Below, one piece after another: positions 44,020 through 52,538 of a stretch of 64,000 bases of DNA. Within the stretch, counting starts at the first letter, position 1. Every line of letters begins with the position of its first letter. A program made the translations under genes and the position numbers. The notes beneath the pieces were generated by a model, which did no database searches, was not told the origin of the DNA, and saw only the letters and a program-made list of their open reading frames with translations. The stretch is from the NCBI RefSeq assembly GCF_003173575.1, contig NZ_QGNY01000002.1, forward strand, positions 762,866 to 826,865. The letters run 5' to 3'. This DNA is from Pedobacter paludis. Its GTDB lineage: Bacteria > Bacteroidota > Bacteroidia > Sphingobacteriales > Sphingobacteriaceae.

Positions 44020-44924
44020 CAATTGGAATACCAGTTTTTAATGGTCAGAAGTATATCGAAGAAGCTATAAAAGCTATAATAAAATGCGAACTAAGTTCGA
44101 ATGAAGTTGAAATTATTATATGTGATAATGCTTCAACGGATAAGACTATCGAAATTGCTCAAACTTACAAAAGCGTTAAAGTAATCGAACATCAGGAAAA
44201 CATCGGCTTTGACGGTAATTTGAACCGCATATTCAACTATGCTTGTGGAAAATATGTTTGGGCGATTGGTGCGGATGACCTCATTCTTGATAAGAATATA
44301 AATGATTTGGTTTCCCTTCTAAGGAACACAAACTGTGGAGTTATTTTCATAGGCGGGGTTGATTCAATAAGTGAGCCATATCGTATTTTAAGTAATCCAG
44401 AAGAATTTTTGATCATGTCTAATTTTCGGTCTGGGTTTTTTTCGAATAACATCATCCGTAAAAACCTTTGGGTAAACTGTGAACTCAAGCAATTTTTAGC
44501 AAGCGGTTGGATTCATTATGCTGTTATCCTTCAGGCGATATGTATGATGCCTACCATCGTAACAAGGAAGAAGCATGTAATCGAAAATCCAGGATCCAAT
44601 GAAGTTAAAACCTGGAACAGAAATGGAGCTGGATTAATAGTAGGATTAAGATTGGTGGAAATATTTCAAGTTATGCCAAAATGGGGTTATGGTAAACAGT
44701 TTATCAAGCGAACCAAGGGCGTTATAAAAAACTCCTATCCGAGAGAAATTATCGTTTCAAAAATTAGAGGTTTGAAAGTATCAAAAAGCCTACTTGAAGA
44801 TTTTATTAGATTGTTTAAAGAGTTTCCCTCATTTTGGTTACGGGATCTTTGGTTTTTGCTTATTCCATCTTTCTTGTATAAAATACCTGCATATGTCCTA
44901 AAGTTATTGAAATATGGGACCTAA
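44010..44924 (+). CDS. GT2 family glycosyltransferase, paralogue of the one at 41957
   Basis: The 304-residue protein opens LLTIGIPVFNGQKYIEEAIK, with IIICDNASTDKTIEIA and AIGADDLILD as donor and metal motifs. Segments NIGFDGNLNRIF, GWIHYAVILQAI and the hydrophobic tail LWFLLIPSFLYKIPAYVLKL align by eye with the GT2 at 41957 (VGFDRNVDYLF, QWIHISALMEVM and its tail). They are probably duplicates that act on similar donors or acceptors. The gene overlaps both neighbours by about 10 bases. Confidence 0.85.
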   Translation: MLLTIGIPVFNGQKYIEEAIKAIIKCELSSNEVEIIICDNASTDKTIEIAQTYKSVKVIEHQENIGFDGNLNRIFNYACGKYVWAIGADDLILDKNINDLVSLLRNTNCGVIFIGGVDSISEPYRILSNPEEFLIMSNFRSGFFSNNIIRKNLWVNCELKQFLASGWIHYAVILQAICMMPTIVTRKKHVIENPGSNEVKTWNRNGAGLIVGLRLVEIFQVMPKWGYGKQFIKRTKGVIKNSYPREIIVSKIRGLKVSKSLLEDFIRLFKEFPSFWLRDLWFLLIPSFLYKIPAYVLKLLKYGT

Positions 44925-46389
44925 GATCAAAGATTACTTTTTTAGTTTCTTAAGTATAGCTGTAAATATTGGTTGCAATTTGGTGATGGTACCTTTATAT
45001 GTTAAATATTTTGGCACAATAAATTACGGAGTTTGGATTATTATTAATACAATTTTACAGTATTTGATGCTTGCTAATTTTGGCCTGCCAACAGCTCTGA
45101 CCACAATCGCAACTAACTCATCAAATCCGGAAGATGTAATCGAGGTATTCAGAAAATCATTAAATATTATGGTTTCAATTGCTTCTGTGTTATTGGGCAT
45201 AATTGCGCTACTTTATTTTGGCAGAATTCTCCCATTCGAGTTCTTTTTCGGAAAGACTGCACAAACCCAGTTTTATGGAACTGTGTTATTCTTAACTATA
45301 GCTTTTTATTTATTGCGCGCCCCATTTCAACTTGGATCATCCGTTTTTCTTATTTTGGGAAAAGTTGCCTTAAGCAAAAAATATGAAATTGTTAATAACC
45401 TAATCATCCCGGCGTCTTTCGTGGTGACGTACTATTACAAAGGAAATATTTCCTTTTATTCGGTATGTTGGAGTGTTTTATTGGTAATTTCTTCAATAGT
45501 AATGTACCTACATTCCCGGGCTTATTTATTTAAAACACACCAAGTAAAAATAGCTTCTTCTACTGTTAAGTACCCTCAGATTATGAAAATAAGTATGGGG
45601 TATTTTGCAATCAGCATGGGTGCATTACTAGTATGGAATACCGACAATCTGGTAATCGTTAACTTCTTGAAAGTAAGTGATGTAACTTCATATTCTTTAA
45701 CCTTTAGAATATTTACAGCCTTCTTCTCGGTACTATTTACTTTAAACGCAATATTAATGCCTTTTTATGGAAAGTTTAATAGCAATAAAGACTATGACTC
45801 CATTCAGAAAAACTTTAAAAATTCGTTACTATTAATGACTATAATAGCGGGCCCGCTTTGCCTATTTATTTTTTTATTTAGCAAAGAAATTTTTCTCATC
45901 TGGACAAATAATCCAGTATTATATTTAGGATCTAATATCTTTTTATTTTTTGGTCTCTATACCATTGTTCTTTCTTGCATTAATTCTATAAGTGTTTTAT
46001 TGTCGGCTTTAAAGAAGGTGAGACTTTTAGTTATCGCTACATTTACAGAAGGCATCGCAAATTTAATCTTGAGTATTTTACTAATTCGGAAATTTGGTGT
46101 TATCGGGGTAAGTATTGGGACTTTACTTGGAAGTTTAATAAGTTTAACCTTACTCTGTGTGTTCTTTAAAAAAGAAGTAGGTATTCCTGTGAAAATCCCT
46201 TTTGGATTATTGTTTCGGAATGTGATCATGCTAACCCTTACTATTATTCTAGTGTTCCTAACAAGCTTTACATTTTTTAATATTTTAATTAAGGGCCTGG
46301 CATTTCTTATCTTCTCATTAATTTATTTAGCAGTGAATAGCAAAGATATTTTTTCAATAATAAAAATAAGAAATGGAAAATTTGCCTAA
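44914..46389 (+). CDS. Wzx-like oligosaccharide flippase
   Basis: The 491-residue protein has about 12-14 hydrophobic segments and the MATE/MVF-like start FFSFLSIAVNIGCNLVMVPL followed by YVKYFGTINYGVWIIINTI, the familiar polysaccharide-transporter pattern. It should move the undecaprenyl-linked repeat unit across the inner membrane. The coding region is very A/T-rich, as usual for wzx. It overlaps both neighbours (11 and 17 bases), confirming one translationally coupled operon. Confidence 0.9.
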   Translation: MGPKIKDYFFSFLSIAVNIGCNLVMVPLYVKYFGTINYGVWIIINTILQYLMLANFGLPTALTTIATNSSNPEDVIEVFRKSLNIMVSIASVLLGIIALLYFGRILPFEFFFGKTAQTQFYGTVLFLTIAFYLLRAPFQLGSSVFLILGKVALSKKYEIVNNLIIPASFVVTYYYKGNISFYSVCWSVLLVISSIVMYLHSRAYLFKTHQVKIASSTVKYPQIMKISMGYFAISMGALLVWNTDNLVIVNFLKVSDVTSYSLTFRIFTAFFSVLFTLNAILMPFYGKFNSNKDYDSIQKNFKNSLLLMTIIAGPLCLFIFLFSKEIFLIWTNNPVLYLGSNIFLFFGLYTIVLSCINSISVLLSALKKVRLLVIATFTEGIANLILSILLIRKFGVIGVSIGTLLGSLISLTLLCVFFKKEVGIPVKIPFGLLFRNVIMLTLTIILVFLTSFTFFNILIKGLAFLIFSLIYLAVNSKDIFSIIKIRNGKFA

Positions 46390-47368
46390 GGTCTCAATTT
46401 GTATTCCCACTTACAATTCAGAAATGTATTTGGAAGAAACACTCTTTAGTATAGAAAATCAAACCTATAGTAATATCGAAGTTATTATTTCAGATAATTG
46501 TTCCACAGACAATACAATAGCGCTTATTAAAAAATTTGCAGCAAAAAATAATTGGACTTATATACTTAATGAGCAGAATATTGGAGCTGGCTTAAATATG
46601 AATAAGTTGATTACATCTGCAACTGGAGAATTTATAGCAATCTATCATTCTGATGATGTTTACGATTCAGAAATCGTCTCTAAATCAGTTTCATTTTTAA
46701 CCACTAGCCCTGAATGTGGCTTTCTATCTACATTAGCAACAGTAATTGATTCAGATGGTAATGAATTGGGGATGCTAGATTTGCCAAAAAGCCTCAAGTC
46801 AAAGAAAAGAAATATATATAACTTCGAAGAGATTTTTGCGGCTATTCTAGATTCATTTTTGCCATTTTTGATTACTCCAACCGTAATGGTACGGAAGAGT
46901 GCCTATGATGAACTTGGACAATTTAAAATACATGAGAAATACAAATCTGCAGGCGATTATGAAATGTGGCTTAGGATTTTGAAAAAATTTCCAGCGGGTA
47001 TAATCCCCGAATCTTTGGTAAAATACAGAAAGCATGCTCAACAAGGGTCTCAAAAAGAGATACGTGAAAATTATGGTCTACCCGACGGACTAATTGTTTA
47101 TGAAGAATATGCCATCGGAAATAAACTTTTAGAAAAAAAATATCAGAGGGTGTACTCGTATTTATTAATGTTACAGGTATTGAAACTTAACGATAAAAAG
47201 GATTTTCAAAATAGCGCTGAAATGGTAAAACTCATTCAAAGAAATGGAAATTATAGTTATAGTGCACTTGCCACATTGTTTAATATCTTTAATTATACTT
47301 CAATTCGGTTTAATATCAATTATCTTAATGGCGTAAAACGCATGTTTTTAAGCACAAAAGGTAAATAA
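46373..47368 (+). CDS. GT2 family glycosyltransferase
   Basis: The 331-residue protein has KVSICIPTYNSEMYLEETLF, VIISDNCSTDNTIALI, NIGAGLNMNKLI and the metal site IYHSDDVYDSE near 95. SAGDYEMWLRILKKFPAGII and KYRKHAQQGS are typical acceptor-side features of bacterial GT2 enzymes. Donor and linkage cannot be told. It starts 17 bases inside the flippase gene and its TAA overlaps the ATG of the polymerase gene. Confidence 0.88.
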   Translation: MENLPKVSICIPTYNSEMYLEETLFSIENQTYSNIEVIISDNCSTDNTIALIKKFAAKNNWTYILNEQNIGAGLNMNKLITSATGEFIAIYHSDDVYDSEIVSKSVSFLTTSPECGFLSTLATVIDSDGNELGMLDLPKSLKSKKRNIYNFEEIFAAILDSFLPFLITPTVMVRKSAYDELGQFKIHEKYKSAGDYEMWLRILKKFPAGIIPESLVKYRKHAQQGSQKEIRENYGLPDGLIVYEEYAIGNKLLEKKYQRVYSYLLMLQVLKLNDKKDFQNSAEMVKLIQRNGNYSYSALATLFNIFNYTSIRFNINYLNGVKRMFLSTKGK

Positions 47369-48426
47369 TGTTAGTATACTGGTCCATTTTTGCAATAATT
47401 TCCATTGTATCTTTAGTTCCACTAAAAACTAAAGAGAGGCAACTATTTTGTGTTTTGACAGGAATATTATTAATATTTTTGGCGGGTTCCCGAGCCGCTA
47501 TTACTGCAGATTATGATACTTATTTAGCTAAATATAATGCATTTAAGGCTGGAGATGTTGATGAAGGTATAGAGTTTTCTTATAAACTTATATGCGATTT
47601 CGTAGCCGAAACAGTCGATCACTTTAACGGGGTGTTAATAATTTATGCTTTTTTAACTATTGTGCCAATAACTTATGCATTGATTGTTGAAACAAAAGCA
47701 TCTTTGTTAGTTTTTCCATATTTTTATTCTTATTATTTTTTTCTTCATCCAATGACCCAGATACGTGAAGCTGTAGCCGCAGCAATGCTTCTAGTGTCTT
47801 TACAATTTGTAAAAGAAAAAAAATTGTTGTTATTTCTTATTACCATTGCAGTTGGTTCATTCTTTCACGTCTCCTTAATGTTATTTTTGCCGTTTTACTA
47901 CATATTAAACCGTGTAAAGCTTACACTTAAAACAGCATGTATTTGTTTCATTATTTGTCTAGGCATTTCTCAAATTCATTTGTTGAATTTGGTGTTGGGG
48001 TATGATTTGAGCAATGATTCTTATATTATAGCAAAATTATACGCACATAAAAGTACAATTGAAGCAGGCTTCGGTGAGCGAACAGCCGGTGTTTATATTC
48101 TAATGATCTATGCCAAAATACTGTTTAACTTTTTCCTAAGGTACAAGCAAAAGATTATCGGAAAGAATAATGACTATTTTCAAATCTTTCTAAATTTGCA
48201 TTTCTTCGGTTGCTTAAGCTATTTGATACTTTCTGATTTACACATTGTTGCAGGAAGGGTGTCAGAACTTTTATGTATTGTAGAGATTTTTTTAGTGCCC
48301 TATTTAGTTTATATATTCAAGCCCCGTATTGCAGGGAAAATTTTGATTTTATGCATATGTCTATTTCAATTAGTCATATCTCTTTATGTGGTAATTCTGA
48401 GTGGACCATATCAAGTAGGCTTTTAG
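47368..48426 (+). CDS. EpsG/Wzy-like polysaccharide polymerase
   Basis: The 352-residue protein is polytopic (about 10 helices). It has the EpsG-family marks AGSRAAITADYDTYLAKYNA near 38, and FFLHPMTQIREAVAAAML followed by SFFHVSLMLFLPFYY in the middle. The Arg, His and Asp residues in these loops are those conserved in EpsG/Wzy proteins. It should polymerise repeat units in the periplasm. It overlaps the preceding transferase by one base; a 72-base A/T-rich gap follows. Confidence 0.82.
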   Translation: MLVYWSIFAIISIVSLVPLKTKERQLFCVLTGILLIFLAGSRAAITADYDTYLAKYNAFKAGDVDEGIEFSYKLICDFVAETVDHFNGVLIIYAFLTIVPITYALIVETKASLLVFPYFYSYYFFLHPMTQIREAVAAAMLLVSLQFVKEKKLLLFLITIAVGSFFHVSLMLFLPFYYILNRVKLTLKTACICFIICLGISQIHLLNLVLGYDLSNDSYIIAKLYAHKSTIEAGFGERTAGVYILMIYAKILFNFFLRYKQKIIGKNNDYFQIFLNLHFFGCLSYLILSDLHIVAGRVSELLCIVEIFLVPYLVYIFKPRIAGKILILCICLFQLVISLYVVILSGPYQVGF

Positions 48427-48498
48427 TATGAGGCATTATTTTTGTATACTGGTTATACATGTAAAAAAAAATGATTAATTGAAACTTTGGGTTCTTAT

Positions 48499-49650
48499 AT
48501 GTACTTGGATAATTTTAAAACTGTGTATTATAAATCAAAAAATAAATTGATGTTTGTAAATCCTTCACTGAAATCTGGAGGAGGTAATCGGGTTTTTGTC
48601 GAATTGTCAAACTTATTGACCGAACGCTTTGAAAGTGTTTCTATTCTTTATCCAAATAATTCCAAAGATAGATCACACTATTATATTAATGAGAATGTTA
48701 CTTTGTTGCCTGTAGGAAGAGTTTCAACAAGTATTTTCAAAAAAATATTAAATGTTTTCTCATCAATAAGGGAAATCAAAAAAATTCTGGATGAGGATTC
48801 CGAAATGATTAGCATAATATCAGATCCTATACTTTCTATTTTTTATATGACCTTGCCAAAAAAATATAAAAAAAGAACATACAGATTTGTACAAGCTGAT
48901 GACTACCGCATCTACGATGATTTGTATATTCTAAAAAATAAAATCATATTATCTGTATATAAAAACTTGTGTTTAAAGAGTTATTCAGATGTAGATCATT
49001 TATTATTTAATTCTGTTTATACCTATAATCAGTTTAAAAATTTGGTTCCTAATACTGATGCAAGTTTGAAAATAGTTCATCCAGGCATAAACACTTCTGT
49101 TTTTTACAATAGGAAAACAAGAGTTAGTAACCAATTTAACATTTGCCTTGTTGCAAGAAAACATCCCTGGAAGGGTTTTATTGATTTTATATCCGCTTGG
49201 AATTCAATAGATCAATCTGTAAAAGAACAAATAAATAATATATTCATAATTAGCCATGATGATTTGGGAGAATTCAACTTACCTGAAAAAGCTAAAATTA
49301 TAAAACCTAGTAGTGATATTCAAATATCGGAAGTTATGAATTTAGCTCAAATATTTATTTCAACCTCATGGTGGGAGGGATTCGGCTTACCACCACTAGA
49401 AGCAATGGCTTGTGGTTGTGCAGTTCTTTGCAGTAATTCTAAAGGGATATTAGAATATGCTCTTGACAGGCAAAATTGCATGATATATGAGCCTAAAAAT
49501 GTTGGGCAGTTAACTAATAACCTAACTAAGTTAATATTAGATGCGCCATTGCGAAATCGGCTGGCTGCAGCCGCAGAAGTTAATGCTCAGAAATTTACAT
49601 GGCAGAATGCTGCTAGGCAGTTTTCGGGTATCCTAAATGAAAACTCATGA
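48499..49650 (+). CDS. GT4 family glycosyltransferase
   Basis: I used the ATG at 48499; a TTG four codons earlier is possible. The 383-residue GT-B protein has an N-terminal acceptor domain (FVNPSLKSGGGNRVFVELSN) and a C-terminal domain with NICLVARKHPWKGFIDFISA, STSWWEGFGLPPLEAMACGC (the E-x7-E donor motif) and AVLCSNSKGILEYA. It is cytoplasmic and retaining by family rule. The donor is not predictable. Confidence 0.88.
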   Translation: MYLDNFKTVYYKSKNKLMFVNPSLKSGGGNRVFVELSNLLTERFESVSILYPNNSKDRSHYYINENVTLLPVGRVSTSIFKKILNVFSSIREIKKILDEDSEMISIISDPILSIFYMTLPKKYKKRTYRFVQADDYRIYDDLYILKNKIILSVYKNLCLKSYSDVDHLLFNSVYTYNQFKNLVPNTDASLKIVHPGINTSVFYNRKTRVSNQFNICLVARKHPWKGFIDFISAWNSIDQSVKEQINNIFIISHDDLGEFNLPEKAKIIKPSSDIQISEVMNLAQIFISTSWWEGFGLPPLEAMACGCAVLCSNSKGILEYALDRQNCMIYEPKNVGQLTNNLTKLILDAPLRNRLAAAAEVNAQKFTWQNAARQFSGILNENS

Positions 49651-49684
49651 CATATTTATTTTTTAAACATTTAATCAATTTATA

Positions 49685-50506
49685 GTGGCTAATTATACGG
49701 GAAGTATTGTACTGTTTAAAAATGAGAAAGCTACGCTTGGCAAGGCAATCAAGAGTTATTTAGATGCTACAAAAGGTAATAGTAGTAAGCTGTATTTAAT
49801 TGATAATTCACCAACCGATGATCTAAAGGATCTTGCTACCGAAAGCAATATTATTTATGTTCATAACCCAGGTAATCCTGGCTTTGGCAGTGCACACAAT
49901 TTGGCCATTCAAAGGGCAATTGACAGCAATTCAAAATATCATTTTATCATAAATCCAGATATTCAATTTAATGAAGGCGTGGTTCTGGAGATGGTCCGTT
50001 ATATGGAGCTAGATCCGAAGATCGGGATGTTAATGCCTAAAGTATTAAATAGTGATGGCTCAATACAATTTTTACCAAAGCTTTTACCAAGTATGTTTTG
50101 GATATTCCGACGAAAACTCAAAAAGATTGATTTGAGCAGTAAAAAATTTATAGATAATTACGAACTCCGTAGAGTGCCCGAGTCAAAAATTTATAATTCT
50201 CCTATCCTTTCCGGATGTTTCACCCTTTTAAGTTTAAATGCAATAAAGGATGTAGGGGCATACGATGATAAATTTTTTATGTACTTCGAAGATTTCGATC
50301 TTTCACGCAGAATGCACGCTAAATATAAAACCATTTACTATCCAAAAGTGGCAGTTTATCATGGATATGAGGGGGGAGCAAATAAAAGCATCAAACTATT
50401 TGTGATTTTTTTAAAGTCTATGATTACATACTTCGACAAATGGGGTTGGATCTTTGATTCTAAAAGAAAAGAAATAAATCATAAGGCATTAGCTCAATTC
50501 AAATGA
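49685..50506 (+). CDS. GT2 family glycosyltransferase (rhamnosyltransferase-like)
   Basis: The start codon is GTG. The 273-residue protein resembles WbbL/RfbF-type rhamnosyltransferases: LYLIDNSPTDDLKDL, NPGFGSAHNLAIQRAI, FIINPDIQFNEGVV (the NPD metal motif), LSGCFTLLSLNAIKDVGAYD, FFMYFEDFDLSRRM and VYHGYEGGANKS. The rml genes in this locus supply dTDP-rhamnose, so rhamnose transfer is a sensible guess. Its TGA overlaps the next ATG. Confidence 0.87.
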   Translation: MANYTGSIVLFKNEKATLGKAIKSYLDATKGNSSKLYLIDNSPTDDLKDLATESNIIYVHNPGNPGFGSAHNLAIQRAIDSNSKYHFIINPDIQFNEGVVLEMVRYMELDPKIGMLMPKVLNSDGSIQFLPKLLPSMFWIFRRKLKKIDLSSKKFIDNYELRRVPESKIYNSPILSGCFTLLSLNAIKDVGAYDDKFFMYFEDFDLSRRMHAKYKTIYYPKVAVYHGYEGGANKSIKLFVIFLKSMITYFDKWGWIFDSKRKEINHKALAQFK

Positions 50507-51408
50507 ACAAGATTATTATATTAGGAGCCACGGGTTTTGTTGGGAAAAATTTAGTGTTATATCTAAAAAACTCAGGCATAGTAATTAGATCAATTGGCCG
50601 TAATGAAATGTCATTTACAAATGAGTTTTTAAAAACTGATGCCATAATTCATCTTGCTGGCAAAGCACACGACCTAAAAAAAACATCAAATCCAGATGAA
50701 TACTATCAGGTAAATTACGAGCTTACTAAAAAACTTTATGATGCGTTTTTAAAATCAGGTGCAAAAAAATTTATTTTCATAAGTTCTGTTAAAGCAAGTG
50801 CTGATTCTGTTCTGGAGATTCTTAGTGAAGACGATTTACCTGATCCAAAAACCCATTACGGCAAATCCAAGTTAAAGGCAGAAGAGTATATTACGATGCA
50901 ACCTTTACCAGAAGGTAAATCTTATTATATTTTAAGGCCATGTATGATTCATGGTCCAGGTAATAAGGGCAATTTAAATTTACTTTATAAATTTGTTCAG
51001 AAAGGGATTCCTTATCCGCTAGCTGCATTTGAAAATAAGCGGTCATTTTTGAGTGTAGAAAATTTATGTTTTGTCATCAAATCCTTATTAAAAAAAGATA
51101 TTCCCTCCGGAATCTATAATGTAGCAGATGATGAAGCTTTATCGACCAATGAAGTCGTTGGGATTCTTTCAGAGTCAGTAGGGAAAAAACCAAAATTATG
51201 GAGGATCTCTTCTAAATTAATTCGATTTGTTGCGAAGATTGGAGATTTTATTAAACTGCCCTTAAACACAGAACGGCTAGATAAACTAACTGAAAATTAT
51301 ATTGTTAGCAATTCGAAAATTAAAAAAGCAATCATCAGCGAATTGCCTTTTTCTGCGAAGGAAGGATTAAAAATAACAGCCAACTCTTTCAGAAAGCCCA
51401 TTGTTTAA
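50503..51408 (+). CDS. NAD-dependent epimerase/reductase, WbpV-like
   Basis: The 301-residue extended SDR starts IIILGATGFVGKNLVLYL, with IHLAGKAHDLK near 50 (a segment typical of WbpV-type 4-reductases), FISSVKASAD near 92 and HYGKSKLKAEEYI (YxxxK) near 122. Together with the next two genes it forms the WbpV-WbpL-WbpM arrangement of Pseudomonas O-antigen loci. There it reduces UDP-4-keto-6-deoxy-GlcNAc to UDP-QuiNAc or UDP-FucNAc. It overlaps the preceding transferase by 4 bases. Confidence 0.75.
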   Translation: MNKIIILGATGFVGKNLVLYLKNSGIVIRSIGRNEMSFTNEFLKTDAIIHLAGKAHDLKKTSNPDEYYQVNYELTKKLYDAFLKSGAKKFIFISSVKASADSVLEILSEDDLPDPKTHYGKSKLKAEEYITMQPLPEGKSYYILRPCMIHGPGNKGNLNLLYKFVQKGIPYPLAAFENKRSFLSVENLCFVIKSLLKKDIPSGIYNVADDEALSTNEVVGILSESVGKKPKLWRISSKLIRFVAKIGDFIKLPLNTERLDKLTENYIVSNSKIKKAIISELPFSAKEGLKITANSFRKPIV

Positions 51409-51469
51409 TATCTTTGTCGAAATCTTTAAGCGGTAGAATAAACTACTTTTGCTTTATTAAATAAGTACA

Positions 51470-52438
51470 ATGTCTATTGTTTTTGCAGTCATAATTCTAC
51501 TATGCTTATTTGCTCTTGAACTAGTCTATTTCAAACTTGCAGACCATTTTAATATCATTGATAAGCCCAATCATCGAAGTTCCCATAGTTCCGTTACGAT
51601 TCGTGGAGGAGGGGTTATTTTTGGTTTAGGAGCCATATTGTTTTTCTTTTTCTTTGGCTTTCAGTTTCCATTCTTTATTGCTGGGCTTTTTTCCATCGCG
51701 TTAATTAGCCTTTTGGATGATATCCACACCCTAAATAATAAAGTTAGGTTGAGTATTCATTTAATCTCTGTTTTGCTGCTTTTCTATCAATGGGATTTAT
51801 TTGCAATGCCTTGTTATTGGATTGTAATTGCCTTAATATTTGTGATCGGAACTATTAATGCATACAATTTTATGGATGGGATCAATGGCATCACCGGTTT
51901 TTATAGTATTTTGGCGATTGTAACACTATACTGCATTAATAGTTACATTACTCCTTATACCTCATCCGCTTTATTGATCACTGTAGGTCTTTCATTAGTC
52001 GTTTTCAATTTTTTCAACTTCAGACAGAGGGCAAAGTGTTTCGCAGGAGATGTTGGGAGTATTAGTATTGCATTTATAATCATTTTTTTGATTGGACAAC
52101 TCATTCTTAAAACATATAACTTTAGCTATATCTTGTTGTTATTGGTTTATGGCTTAGATGCTGTTGTAACCATAGGATTTAGGGTTTTGCGAAAGGAAAA
52201 TATTTTTGAGGCACACCGAAGCCATTTTTACCAGTATCTTTCCAATGAATTGAAATGGCCACATTTGGTAGTTTCTACATTATATTTCTGTGTACAGGGC
52301 CTGATTAATTGTTTTGTCATTTTTGTTGTTAAAGATTCTTTAATTTTAAGCCTTAGCTTAATTCTTATATCCGCTATTCTATTCCTTTCAATTCGTTTTT
52401 CAGTAGAAGGAAAAACAAAATTACTATCAAAAGTGTAA
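51470..52438 (+). CDS. WecA/MraY family initiating glycosyl-1-phosphate transferase (WbpL-like)
   Basis: The 322-residue membrane protein has about 9-10 helices and the family motifs: DKPNHRSSHSSVTIRGGG near 26-43, SLLDDIHTLNNKVRLSIH near 83, NAYNFMDGINGITGFYS near 130, AGDVGS near 188 and HRSHFYQYL near 246. The last is the WbpL-type HRxHxYQ box. It transfers a HexNAc-1-phosphate to undecaprenyl phosphate and so starts each repeat unit. The preceding and following genes probably make its substrate. Confidence 0.9.
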   Translation: MSIVFAVIILLCLFALELVYFKLADHFNIIDKPNHRSSHSSVTIRGGGVIFGLGAILFFFFFGFQFPFFIAGLFSIALISLLDDIHTLNNKVRLSIHLISVLLLFYQWDLFAMPCYWIVIALIFVIGTINAYNFMDGINGITGFYSILAIVTLYCINSYITPYTSSALLITVGLSLVVFNFFNFRQRAKCFAGDVGSISIAFIIIFLIGQLILKTYNFSYILLLLVYGLDAVVTIGFRVLRKENIFEAHRSHFYQYLSNELKWPHLVVSTLYFCVQGLINCFVIFVVKDSLILSLSLILISAILFLSIRFSVEGKTKLLSKV

Positions 52439-52538
52439 AATATTGGCAAGGTACTTGCACTAAATATAGTTAGGTAATTATATTTTTACTTTGATATAAA
52501 TTTATACTTACATTTACAAAAATTTAGCCTATAGTATT

